A DNA stretch of 64,000 nt from Terasakiella brassicae (lineage in GTDB: Bacteria; Pseudomonadota; Alphaproteobacteria; Rhodospirillales; Terasakiellaceae). Position 1 is the first letter of the stretch; each line of letters begins with the position of its first letter. The stretch lies in the NCBI RefSeq assembly GCF_014641495.1, contig NZ_BMHV01000003.1, forward strand, positions 161,861-225,860. The letters run 5' to 3'. Shown here in pieces: positions 17,060 through 26,138 of the stretch. Under the pieces are notes generated by a model that was not told the origin of the DNA, made no database searches, and was given only the letters and a program-made list of their open reading frames with translations. The position numbers and the translations under genes are program-made.

Positions 17060-20000
17060 CTATTGGGCCGCGTGGCGGCGTTTTGATCGGGTGATGGTTG
17101 GGCGGATGGGGGCAGATGTTTCTTGTTGTTGAAGGTCATCAATCACATGCGCAAGGCGGGCAATGGTCGGGTTGTCGAACAGGCTGTGAAAGGGCAGCTC
17201 AAGGGCCATTTTATTGCGAATGCGCGACATAATGCGTGTTGCGCTTAGGGAATGTCCGCCAATATTGAAGAAATTGTCATCCATTCCGATCTGTTGGCTT
17301 TCCAGAACATCCTGCCAAATTTCCTGAAGGGTGCATTCTGTCTCGGTCGCCGGGGCGCGGTAAGCTTGCGTGATTATGTGCGCCTGATTTTGTTGCGCCA
17401 ATGCTTTGCGGTCGACTTTTCCGCGCTCACTCAGCGGCAGCTTGTCCAACGGGGTAAGGCGTTGCGGCACCATGTAGGATGGAACCAGACGGGCAAGGGC
17501 GGATTTGAGATCGGTTTCACTTGTTTTGGCTGCGGATAGGTAAAAACCGACAAGCTGGTCGTGATCATCAAGAATGACGATTGCCCGGTCAATGTCGGGA
17601 TGGTTTTCCAGTTTGTTTTCAATTTCGCCCAGTTCCACACGGTAGCCGCGCACCTGAACCTGATCATCATTGCGCCCGATAAAATGCAAGTCGCCTTGTT
17701 CATCCCAATAGGCAAGATCCCCGGTTTTATAAAGGCGTGCACCGGGCTGAAACGGATGGGGGATGAATTTTTCACGGGTTAAGTCGTCTTGTTTCCAATA
17801 TCCCCGGGCAAGGCCAATGCCGCCCAGATAAATTTCGCCTTCAATGCCGATGGGCACCGGGCGTAAGTCTTGATCCAGCAGATAGACCTGAACATTATCA
17901 ATGGGCTGTCCGATGGTGATTTGGGTATCAGGGTGGACCCGTGTTGAGGTCGCCACCACACTGCATTCTGTGGGGCCGTAATTGTTATAGATTTCCAGAT
18001 CGCCAGCCCTGATATCCTTTAAGACATCCCCACCGGTCAAAATTTTGATTTTAGGGGATAGCTTGCCGTCATGCGTTTTGCTGACGTCTTCGCATATGGC
18101 AGGCGGCAGGAAGGTATGGCTGATGTCATTTTCCTGTAAAAAGGTAATTAATTTTTCCACATCCAGTCGCACAGGGTCGGGGACCGGGTATAGACAGAGA
18201 CCATTGAGCAAATTGGGCACCATTTCCCAAAGTGATGCATCAAAGGCAGGGGAGGCATAAAGCGTTGCCCGACTGCCGGTTGCCAATTGAAAGGCCTGTT
18301 CATGCCAGTTGACGAGATTAAGCAATCCGGCTTCTTCGACCATGGCGCCTTTGGGTTGCCCGGTGGAACCGGACGTGTAGGTCATATAGGCAAGGCCGTT
18401 GGTTTGCACAGGCGTAAAGTGCGTGATATCGCCCTCCCATTTTTGATCCAGATTGCAAACAGGTGTTGCGGTTGTGATCTTTTCAAGGTTTTGGGTGTTG
18501 GATAAAACGCATAGGGCCTCGCTGTCTTTCAGGATATAGTCCATGCGCGCCTGCGGTGTCTCGGGATCCAAGGGGACATAGACACCGCCTGCCTTGAGAA
18601 TACTTAAGAAGCTGCAAACCAGTGAAGCGGAACGTTCTAAAAGAACGCCCACATGCGGATTACCCGTTACGGCGAAATTTTTTTGCAAATGATGGGCCAG
18701 TGCATCGCTGCGTTGATCCAGTTCACGGTAGGTCAAACGGGTTGGACCATCAACGATGGCCGGGGCGTTGGGTGCGCGTTCCACCTGTTGTTTAAAACGT
18801 TCAATAACAGATAGGCGAGATGGGGCCGTTTGGGGGTGATGATTAAAACCTTTTAAAATCAATTCGCGTTCTTGTGGTCCTAAAATATCAATGTCGCGGA
18901 TTGTTTTTTCAGGTGTGGCTAGAATTTGATGTAAAACCTGTTCAAAATGCCCGGCCATGCGTTGCATTTGTGCAGGGCTAAATCGGTTTGTGTTATAGGA
19001 AAATTCAGCACTCAGGCAGGTTCCGGGATTGAAGGCGAGGGTGAAATCATAATGGGTATGTTCGTGACGGATGAGACGCTCAACCGTCAGGCCATAGGCA
19101 TCCTTTTCCATGTTTTCCTGAAAACCTTCATCGATATGAAAGTTTTCAAAAGCAAAAAGATGATCCGGTTTTTGCGTATCATTCAGGATATCATTGAGGG
19201 CGAGATATTGATGTGGGTCAACACAAAGGGCCTCGTCCTGCAATTGGGACAGCAGGTCACAAAAACGCATATCCTCGGCTATCTGGACCCGTACCGGAAT
19301 GGTGTTGATAAACAGTCCCACCATATCTTTAATGTTGGGCACGTCATGGGGGCGCACGGTGACGACACTGGCAAACAGGATGTCGTTCCTCCCCTTGTAA
19401 CGGGCCAGCATTACCCCCCAAATGGCCCGGCATAAAATCGCAGGTGTGACACGTAATTTTTGTGTGAGGGTCTGTAGGGCACCCGTGGTTTCTTCACTTA
19501 ATTGCAACAGATGTTTTGCAGGGCAGTAGCCAGCTTTATTACGTTGAAAAGGCAGATGTGTTGCAGAGGTCCCTTTTAGATATTTCGCCCAGAAATCGAG
19601 TGAAGATTGCGTGTCACGGTGATGCAGCCAATTAAAATAGGGTTTGGAAGAAACCGGTGGTGTCAGGTCCGGGCGTTCACCACGCACGTTGGCGCTGTAT
19701 ATTTCCATTAGTTCCTGCAATAAAATTGCGCTGCTCCATCCGTCCAGCAGGATATGATGATGGGTCCTTATGATCTCGTGACGCTGTGTGTCCAGTTTTA
19801 CGATACACAGACGGGCGAGTTGTCCGGCATGGGGTGTAAAGGGCTTTTCACGGTTTTCTTGACGCAGTTGATCTAGGGTTGCGTCTTGTTCCGGTCTATT
19901 CAGGTTGCTGAGATCAATAAAACGGGTGTCAGCGCGAACCTTCTTGAGAACAATTTGGCAGGGTTGTTTGGTTTTTTCATATTCAAAGGCAGTGCGCAAA

Positions 20001-20191
20001 ATATCGTGACGGTCCACAAGGTCCTGCCAGCTTTTTAAAAACAGATCAGGGGCAAACGAACCTGTGACAAGATAGGAAAACTGTTCAACATAGGTGCTTT
20101 GGTCATCCCCGAATAAGGCATGAAACAGCATGCCTTCCTGCAATGGGGTTAGGGGATAGATATCTTGGAGATCTTCTTTCTTCATGCTCAA
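17060..20191 (-). CDS. NRPS module C-A-T, predicted leucine-activating (1043 aa)
   Basis: Single elongation module. The N-terminus (KEDLQDIYPLTPLQEGMLFH) reads as an acceptor COM docking segment leading into a D-L type condensation domain, active site HHHILLDGW at ~147. The adenylation domain (YTSGSTG ~609) has pocket residues D-A-W-F-L-G-N-V-V-K, an exact match to a classical leucine code. The carrier domain has IGGHSLS (~980). There is no epimerase or thioesterase. The ATG overlaps the stop of the upstream C-A-T-E gene by four bases (ATGA), and that protein ends in an epimerase plus a donor-like tail. Together these strongly suggest that D-aminoacyl is passed directly to this Leu module. 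Confidence 0.94.
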   Translation of the reverse strand: MSMKKEDLQDIYPLTPLQEGMLFHALFGDDQSTYVEQFSYLVTGSFAPDLFLKSWQDLVDRHDILRTAFEYEKTKQPCQIVLKKVRADTRFIDLSNLNRPEQDATLDQLRQENREKPFTPHAGQLARLCIVKLDTQRHEIIRTHHHILLDGWSSAILLQELMEIYSANVRGERPDLTPPVSSKPYFNWLHHRDTQSSLDFWAKYLKGTSATHLPFQRNKAGYCPAKHLLQLSEETTGALQTLTQKLRVTPAILCRAIWGVMLARYKGRNDILFASVVTVRPHDVPNIKDMVGLFINTIPVRVQIAEDMRFCDLLSQLQDEALCVDPHQYLALNDILNDTQKPDHLFAFENFHIDEGFQENMEKDAYGLTVERLIRHEHTHYDFTLAFNPGTCLSAEFSYNTNRFSPAQMQRMAGHFEQVLHQILATPEKTIRDIDILGPQERELILKGFNHHPQTAPSRLSVIERFKQQVERAPNAPAIVDGPTRLTYRELDQRSDALAHHLQKNFAVTGNPHVGVLLERSASLVCSFLSILKAGGVYVPLDPETPQARMDYILKDSEALCVLSNTQNLEKITTATPVCNLDQKWEGDITHFTPVQTNGLAYMTYTSGSTGQPKGAMVEEAGLLNLVNWHEQAFQLATGSRATLYASPAFDASLWEMVPNLLNGLCLYPVPDPVRLDVEKLITFLQENDISHTFLPPAICEDVSKTHDGKLSPKIKILTGGDVLKDIRAGDLEIYNNYGPTECSVVATSTRVHPDTQITIGQPIDNVQVYLLDQDLRPVPIGIEGEIYLGGIGLARGYWKQDDLTREKFIPHPFQPGARLYKTGDLAYWDEQGDLHFIGRNDDQVQVRGYRVELGEIENKLENHPDIDRAIVILDDHDQLVGFYLSAAKTSETDLKSALARLVPSYMVPQRLTPLDKLPLSERGKVDRKALAQQNQAHIITQAYRAPATETECTLQEIWQDVLESQQIGMDDNFFNIGGHSLSATRIMSRIRNKMALELPFHSLFDNPTIARLAHVIDDLQQQETSAPIRPTITRSKRRHAAQ

Positions 20192-23100
20192 AACAGGCTT
20201 TCAAATTCATCAAGGCTGAGGGTGGACAGGGTTAAATCGGCTGGCGTCAGTTCGGATGTGTCGCGTGCGCTGCAAAACGCGATGAGTTTGTTCATTTCTT
20301 CATGCAGGGTGTGCAGTAGGTCTTCCATCGTGCTTTTCAAATAGCGATGGCGGCTGTAGGACAGGGTAATTTCCAGCCTGTCATCCATGACGATGGCCGC
20401 AATGTCCAAATTGCTGGTGCGTTTGGCGCTGGGGGCAATGGCGGTGCCTGTATTGTCCGTTGAAATATCGAACAAAGGCGTGTTCTGTGCGTTTTTAAAA
20501 TGGCCGAGGTAATTAAACGTGATGTGGCAACGTTGATCAAAGGCGGGGTCAAGACCTAAGCCGTCTTTGGACAGGTAACTCAACACGCCATATCCAAACC
20601 CTTTGTTGGGGATTTGTCGCAGGTTTTCCTTGATGGTTTTGATCTGTTGGTCGGTTTTCGTTATGTGTGACAGATCCAGTAAAACCGGATAAAGCGAAGT
20701 AAACCAACCCAGCGTTCGACTGACATCACTGTTTTTAAGGGCAGGGGAACGACCATGCCCTTCCAGCATGACAATGGTTTTTTCCAGTCCTTTCCAGTTT
20801 TTTAAGGCACGCGCCAAGGCAACCAGCAGAATTTCTTCTGCGCTGGTGTGAAAGGCGTTATTGACCTCCCCCATCAAGGTGTGCGTGTCTTTGGGGGTTA
20901 AGCTGACGGTGCAACTTTCCAAATCGCACAGGCGATTATGCGGTGAGGGGATTTCAACGGGGAAGGGACAAACATCGGCCTGCCGGATGCGTTTCCAATA
21001 GGGAATTTCCTTTTTTAAATCGTCACTTTGCGCATATTGGACAAGGGCATTTCCCCAATGTTTCAGGGAATGGGTTTTGCGTGGCAAGTTAATAGCTTGT
21101 TTGGCGGTTATGTTACGGTAGGCCTGCGTTAAATCTTCCAACAAAATACGCCAGGACACACCGTCAATAATCAGGTGATGGACAACCAGCAATATATGGT
21201 CCTGTTTTGCGCCTTGCAGGAGAATGGCTTTGGCCAAGGGACCGTTGGTTAAATCAAGTCCGGTATGGGCCTGATTGGCCTGACGCAGAATTTGGCGATT
21301 TTCATCGCGTTTCCTGTCTAATTGTATCGCCTGAAATTTAAAACCGTTTGTTGTCTCACAAAATTCCTGATGCCAAACACCATCCGGGGTTTGATGGAAT
21401 TTCAGGCGAAAAGCATCATGTTGCTGAACAAGAACATGAATGGCCTGTTCCATTGCAGACACATCCAGTCGTTCATGGGCGTGAAGTAACAGGGCATGGT
21501 TAAACCAGTTGGGATTGGTTGAAAATTTGTCAAAGAAACGGTGCTGAACCGGGCCAAGCACGGCTTCCCCCGTGATATCGTCTTCTTCCACGAAATGATC
21601 CTGCGTGATAAAGGGAGCAAGCTTGGCAACGCTTGGATTATCAAACAGGTCTTTGATCTGAAGGCTTAATCCTGATTTATAAAGCTGGGACAATAACTGA
21701 ATAGCGCGGATGGAATCACCACCCAGTTCAAAATAATCATGATGAATGCCGATATCGCTGCGCCCGAAAACATGTTGCCATGCCTCAAGGAGGATTTTCT
21801 CGGTTGGTGTCGTTGGGGGTGTTGCTGCAATTTTGTTTGATTGTTCGTCAACTTCAACAATTTCAAGCAAGGCTTTACGATCAATTTTGCCGGAAACCAA
21901 CCGGGGCATGTTTTGCAATAAAGCATAACGGCTGGGTACCATATGGGCAGGCAAGCTTGCCGATAAATCTTGGCGTAAATCGTCAAGGTTAATCTGGTCG
22001 TGGGTAACGAGGCAGGCCTTTAAATAGGTATGCCCGGTGTGGTCCTGTGCCGCAATGACACAGGCTTCTTTGATCTGCGCATACCGATTGAGCCTGTCTT
22101 CAATTTCGCTTGGCTCAATACGGTAGCCCATAATCTTGACCTGTTGGTCATTGCGGCCCAGAAACTCGACATGTCCATCGGATCTAAAACGGGCCAGATC
22201 CCCTGTTTTGTAGATACGTTTGTCAGGGGTTGTCGGATGTGGAATGAATTTTTCATCATTCAGGGCATCATTGTTTAAATAACCACGGGCGACACCCGGT
22301 CCACCGATACACAATTCCCCAATGCCACCAAGGGGAACGGGATGTCCTTGCGGGCTTAAAATAAAGATTTCCGCATTCCCTAACGGTTTACCGATGGGGA
22401 CATGGGCCGTATCGGTTGTCAGGGGGGCAGAGGTGGTAAAGCTGAGGGCGTTAACGCAACATTCCGTTGGACCATAAAGGTTGGAAACCGTGCAGTTTTG
22501 CACCACTTTATTGGCAAGGGAAACGGGCAAGGCTTCCCCGCCGAAAATCATGTGGCTGAGTTGTTTTGTCAGGGTGTCCAGTTCGCCCGCTTCGTCCAGC
22601 AAGGCCAGAAAGTTGGGAATGCAGCCCCCGATATCAATCTTGTATGTTTGGCAGAATTGACGGAACTTGCGGGTATCGCGCTTGCTGTCATCATCCATAA
22701 TGAACAGGCTATGTCCGTAGAGAAGGGCGGAGAAAATCTGTTGCACCGACCCGTCAAACACATAGGTGGTTAAAAGCACCATATTGAGGGGGCGTTGATG
22801 ACGTTGATAGACATCGTGGTTCATGGCATGGGCCAGATGAACAACGCTGCCCTGTTCAATCATCACCCCTTTGGGTGTGCCGGTGGTGCCGGATGTGTAA
22901 ATCACATAGGCGAGATCGTCAGCTTTGCTTTCAATCTGTTGGAAGGCCAAATCGGGAAGGGTTGTGATTTCAAGACAAGGCTTTGTTGTAAGTTCGCATG
23001 CCTTCGATTGTGTCTGTGGATCAACAAGGATGGCTTGTGCCTGACTGTCTTTTAAAATGAAATCAATGCGTTCTGTTGGAAAGTCCGGTTCAATGGGAAC

Positions 23101-24738
23101 GTAAGCGGCCCGGGCCTTAAGCACGCCTAAAATCGCAAGGACACACCAATGGCTGCGTGTCAGCATCAAGGCGACCCGATCATCGGGCGACAGGTTGACG
23201 CTTTGTCGTAAATGGGCGGCAATTCGATCAGATTGCAAATCGACCTCTGCATAGGTCAGGCTGATGTGTTCAAACGACAGGCAGGTCCTCGTCGGGTGGG
23301 CATTGACCTGTTTCTTGAACAACTCAATGAGGGTTTCATCCTGTTCGTAATGTAAGGGGGTGCCTCGCGAGAAGCTTTTTAGCTGCGCTTTTTCTGTATC
23401 CGATAACAGATCAATATCGCATATTCGAACCTCCTCCCCTTGTCTTATGAATTCTGATAGGGCGCGTTGAAAATGTTTAGCGAGACGATGCAAGTCTGCG
23501 TCATCATAAAGGGCTGAATTGTAGCCGATTTTAACTTTCAAACGATCTTGATCGGGCAGAAGGCGCACGCCCAGATCAAAATGAGTTTTCTCCCACGTTT
23601 GCAGTTGGGTGACGGCAAAGTCGGTGCCGGGGAGTAGGGTGTTGAGTTCAAACACACGATCCAGAGGATAATTTTCCATGACGAACAAGGATCCGATCAA
23701 GCGATCCTTTAAGGGGGTGGTTGATTGAATATCAGCCAAGGCAATATGTTGGTGAGGCTCCGATGCCAACGCATTGTGCTGAACTTGCGAAAACAGATCG
23801 CAAAGACGCATATCGGGGGTGAACTGAATACGCACCGGGATTGTATTAATGAAAATGCCCGCCATTTTTTCAATGCCGTCGATTTCATGCGGGCGACCGG
23901 AGACCACGCAGCCGAAAACAATATCGTCAGATTGGGTTTGCTGAGCCAGTAAAAGCCCCCAAAGGCTTTGAAAAAGGCTGTTCAGGGTGATGTTTTGATC
24001 GTTTGCCAGTTTATTCAGGCTATCCAATTGATCTGGTCCGACATCAAAATAAACGGCCTTGGGTTCGCTTGCGGTTTTAGGGGTCGCACGCTGGGGTGGG
24101 GTTGATTGGGTCTCAAAACCAGCCAGATAGGTTTGCCAGTATTGCATGGAGGCCGTTTGATTTTGGGCGTCACGCCACTTTATATATTTTGAAAAACCAA
24201 CCGGTTGTTCATAGGGCAGAGGCTTCTTGTTAATTTGTGCAATATATATATCCAGTGCTTCTTTAACCAGATTCCCCAATGACCAGCCATCCATAATGAT
24301 ATGGTGGTGGGTGAGGATAACTTCGAAGCTGTCATTGCTCAATTGCAGGACACGCAAACGCAGCAGCATGTCATCTTCAAGATGAAAAGGGGTATGCTTT
24401 TCCTGTTCCTGAAATGTGTGAACGGCTTGTTCTTTGTCTTCGCTGTTAAGGTGGCGGTAATCGATAACTTGGAAATCAAGAGGGCGCTTGTCTGCGACAA
24501 CCTGCAAGGGGGTTGGTGTATTTTGAAAGACAAAATTCGTGCGCAAGATGTCATGGCGATTTACCAGCCTTTGCCATGCTTCTTTGAAAGCCGATACATC
24601 AAAATATCCCTGAAGGCGCCATGATATTTGCTGAAGGTAAGATTGTTTGTCGTCACCTTTCAGGTAGTGGAAAAACAGCCCTGCCTGCATGGGGGACAGT
24701 TTGTAGATATTGGCGATGTTGTTCTTGGCTGGCTTCAT
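20188..24738 (-). CDS. NRPS module C-A-T-E (1516 aa), first gene of the minus-strand operon
   Basis: Incorporates one amino acid and epimerises it. The C domain begins at IYKLSPMQAGLFFH, with HHHIIMDGW at ~147. The A domain (YTSGTTG ~616) has pocket residues roughly D-G-Q-G-I-G-L-V-N-K, which I cannot assign. The carrier domain carries GGDS (~1008), the form usual before an epimerase. The E domain (~1075-1480) has VQHRFF, HHLIIDGVSW (~1189), GYGVLSYL and FNYLGHF. The C-terminal LTPADLTLSTLSLDEFESLF has the pattern of a donor COM segment. Its N-terminal C domain also looks like an acceptor, so it is probably not the starter of the line. The start ATG is 9 bases from an inverted repeat (24748-24779) and has only a weak ribosome binding site. 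Confidence 0.93.
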   Translation of the reverse strand: MKPAKNNIANIYKLSPMQAGLFFHYLKGDDKQSYLQQISWRLQGYFDVSAFKEAWQRLVNRHDILRTNFVFQNTPTPLQVVADKRPLDFQVIDYRHLNSEDKEQAVHTFQEQEKHTPFHLEDDMLLRLRVLQLSNDSFEVILTHHHIIMDGWSLGNLVKEALDIYIAQINKKPLPYEQPVGFSKYIKWRDAQNQTASMQYWQTYLAGFETQSTPPQRATPKTASEPKAVYFDVGPDQLDSLNKLANDQNITLNSLFQSLWGLLLAQQTQSDDIVFGCVVSGRPHEIDGIEKMAGIFINTIPVRIQFTPDMRLCDLFSQVQHNALASEPHQHIALADIQSTTPLKDRLIGSLFVMENYPLDRVFELNTLLPGTDFAVTQLQTWEKTHFDLGVRLLPDQDRLKVKIGYNSALYDDADLHRLAKHFQRALSEFIRQGEEVRICDIDLLSDTEKAQLKSFSRGTPLHYEQDETLIELFKKQVNAHPTRTCLSFEHISLTYAEVDLQSDRIAAHLRQSVNLSPDDRVALMLTRSHWCVLAILGVLKARAAYVPIEPDFPTERIDFILKDSQAQAILVDPQTQSKACELTTKPCLEITTLPDLAFQQIESKADDLAYVIYTSGTTGTPKGVMIEQGSVVHLAHAMNHDVYQRHQRPLNMVLLTTYVFDGSVQQIFSALLYGHSLFIMDDDSKRDTRKFRQFCQTYKIDIGGCIPNFLALLDEAGELDTLTKQLSHMIFGGEALPVSLANKVVQNCTVSNLYGPTECCVNALSFTTSAPLTTDTAHVPIGKPLGNAEIFILSPQGHPVPLGGIGELCIGGPGVARGYLNNDALNDEKFIPHPTTPDKRIYKTGDLARFRSDGHVEFLGRNDQQVKIMGYRIEPSEIEDRLNRYAQIKEACVIAAQDHTGHTYLKACLVTHDQINLDDLRQDLSASLPAHMVPSRYALLQNMPRLVSGKIDRKALLEIVEVDEQSNKIAATPPTTPTEKILLEAWQHVFGRSDIGIHHDYFELGGDSIRAIQLLSQLYKSGLSLQIKDLFDNPSVAKLAPFITQDHFVEEDDITGEAVLGPVQHRFFDKFSTNPNWFNHALLLHAHERLDVSAMEQAIHVLVQQHDAFRLKFHQTPDGVWHQEFCETTNGFKFQAIQLDRKRDENRQILRQANQAHTGLDLTNGPLAKAILLQGAKQDHILLVVHHLIIDGVSWRILLEDLTQAYRNITAKQAINLPRKTHSLKHWGNALVQYAQSDDLKKEIPYWKRIRQADVCPFPVEIPSPHNRLCDLESCTVSLTPKDTHTLMGEVNNAFHTSAEEILLVALARALKNWKGLEKTIVMLEGHGRSPALKNSDVSRTLGWFTSLYPVLLDLSHITKTDQQIKTIKENLRQIPNKGFGYGVLSYLSKDGLGLDPAFDQRCHITFNYLGHFKNAQNTPLFDISTDNTGTAIAPSAKRTSNLDIAAIVMDDRLEITLSYSRHRYLKSTMEDLLHTLHEEMNKLIAFCSARDTSELTPADLTLSTLSLDEFESLF

Positions 24739-25033
24739 CTTAGTAAGAAATACACTAATTAATATATATTGGTGTATTTCCCCTCCCTCAATATATCTAT
24801 CTATTCGTGCGTAACATTATGTTTACTTGTTTAGATTGTATAGTATTTTTTTTATAATCTTTAGAAAGAGAATAAAATTTAAGATGAAATTAGATGATAA
24901 TTAATTGAAATATAATGTAAAAATATTAATTGTAATTTTTTAATAAAAACAACTATTGATATTTTAAGGGTTGTGTGGATAGAATTGCCTGTGCGGAAGC
25001 GTTGAGGAAACTATACACTTTAAAGATGTTTTC
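24739..25033. promoter_or_regulatory. AT-rich divergent intergenic region upstream of the NRPS operon
   Basis: About 295 bases without a supportable gene lie between the minus-strand NRPS operon and the plus-strand small membrane protein gene. It is markedly richer in A and T than the flanking coding sequence, with runs such as TATAGTATTTTTTTTATAATC near 24840-24860. It must hold the promoter for the >24.7 kb NRPS operon. Apart from the inverted repeat next to the NRPS start I see no recognised operator and cannot place the promoter elements with confidence. Confidence 0.6.
24748..24779. repeat. Inverted repeat next to the NRPS operon start
   Basis: Left arm AAATACACTAAT (24748-24759) and right arm ATTGGTGTATTT (24768-24779) are complementary at 11 of 12 positions across an 8-base AT spacer. 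The repeat ends 9 bases from the NRPS ATG (minus strand). It could be an operator blocking or activating the operon, or, in the mRNA, a hairpin that masks the weak ribosome binding site. Confidence 0.6.
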
Positions 25034-25288
25034 TTGAAGCGGCCTGATTATGTATCTGTTGAAAACGCAGACTATTTCAAACTGGTTTGCGACATGGGGA
25101 GAAAACTCTTGGGTTCAATGCTAGGAATTTGGATTCTTGCCAGCCTGTTGATTGGAATGCTCGGCATTCATAAGCGGTTTGGGTTTTGGGGATTCTTTTT
25201 TGGATCACTCGTTTTATCCCCCATCATTGGCATAATCATGCTGTTTTCTATGGAAGATAACTACATCCATACCAAGGCTTCTGAGTAA
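25034..25288 (+). CDS. Small predicted membrane protein (84 aa), unknown function
   Basis: I do not recognise a family. Two hydrophobic segments stand out, roughly residues 26-45 (LLGSMLGIWILASLLIGMLG) and 50-71 (FGFWGFFFGSLVLSPIIGIIML), suggesting a two-pass inner-membrane protein with short tails. The start is uncertain: TTG at 25034 has no clear ribosome binding site, and ATG at 25097 would leave a 63-residue protein that keeps both segments. It lies 31 bp before the DUF697 gene and may be co-transcribed with it. It stands between the divergent NRPS genes, but nothing links it to the product. Confidence 0.5.
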   Translation: MKRPDYVSVENADYFKLVCDMGRKLLGSMLGIWILASLLIGMLGIHKRFGFWGFFFGSLVLSPIIGIIMLFSMEDNYIHTKASE

Positions 25289-25319
25289 TCGTCTTTTACA
25301 TTTACCAAAGGTGACCAAA

Positions 25320-26009
25320 GTGACTGATACCGATAAGAAGACCCCTGCGCGCAAAACCGCAACGACGAAAGAACCTGAAAAAGCAGAAAGCGCAACTGAA
25401 ACTGTGACGAGTGATGCACCAGAAGCACAAGCTGCTGAAATGGCGCATGGCGCGGACCATGAAGAAAGTCTTGAACAGCATGACCATGAGATAGATTTGC
25501 ATGCAGCGGCTGACAAAATCGTTCGCCGCAATATCTACTGGGCGCTTGGGTTTGGCGTTGTACCGCTTCCGATTGCCGATATGTTTACAATCGGTGCTGT
25601 TCAGTTAAAAATGATGAAAGAACTGGCTGATTTATACGATGTGCCGTTTAGTAAAAATCTGGCAACGGCCGCTGCTGTCAGCATTATTGGTGGCGTTGGC
25701 CCGGTTGAGTTGGCAAAAGGTCTGGGGGCCAGTGTTGTCAAACTGATCCCCGGTGCGGGCAGTGTGGCCGGTATTGCCGCTTTGCCGATCACGGCGGGTG
25801 CCCTGACCTATGTCATCGGGCATATTCTGGTAAAGCATTTTGAATCTGGGGGGACGTTCTGTTCCTTTGATGCGTCAAAAGTTAAAGGCTACTCCAAAGA
25901 CCTGTACGCCAAGGGCAAAGGGATGGTCAGCCGCATGAAAAAAGATAAAGAGGCCGATGCATCTTCTGCTGCTGCAGAAGAAACGGCTTCTGCGGCGGCC
26001 ACGGCGTAA
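25320..26009 (+). CDS. DUF697 family membrane-associated protein (229 aa)
   Basis: After a ~65-residue charged, Ala/Glu/Thr-rich low-complexity leader comes a DUF697-type core. It has NIYWALGFGVVPLPIADMFTIGAVQLKMMKEL, then a Gly/Ala-rich hydrophobic region with ELAKGLGASVVKLIPGAGSVAG and LTYVIGHILVKHFESGG. The tail is Lys-rich then Ala-rich. The family is known from inner-membrane proteins of unknown function, often with a GTPase partner; none is visible here. I chose GTG at 25320 because AAAGGTG at 25307-25313 is well placed for it; GTG at 25311 is an alternative. A possible terminator follows. Confidence 0.75.
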   Translation: MTDTDKKTPARKTATTKEPEKAESATETVTSDAPEAQAAEMAHGADHEESLEQHDHEIDLHAAADKIVRRNIYWALGFGVVPLPIADMFTIGAVQLKMMKELADLYDVPFSKNLATAAAVSIIGGVGPVELAKGLGASVVKLIPGAGSVAGIAALPITAGALTYVIGHILVKHFESGGTFCSFDASKVKGYSKDLYAKGKGMVSRMKKDKEADASSAAAEETASAAATA

Positions 26010-26028
26010 AATCTCCCGAATGCACAAA

Positions 26029-26084
26029 CCGAAGTTTCTTTTCTTTGAAAAGGGAAAGGAAGCTTCGGGTTGTATCCCTTTTTT
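26029..26084 (+). terminator. Possible intrinsic terminator after the DUF697 gene
   Basis: CCGAAG (26029-26034) pairs with CTTCGG (26063-26068); inner TTTC and GAAA tracts extend an imperfect stem. A run of six T follows at 26079-26084, about ten bases past the stem, so termination may be weak. The NRPS gene begins 55 bases later. Confidence 0.45.
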
Positions 26085-26138
26085 ATCTAATCATAAAACG
26101 CAAACGGTCAACTGTTTGCGATTGCATAGGTGTGTCCA

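Noticed and set aside
17041..17142. N-terminal extension of the radical SAM protein
   Set aside because: It would overlap the preceding NRPS gene by about 80 bases with a low-complexity sequence; the family begins at the DCLIIGFND region, so ATG 17040 is preferred.
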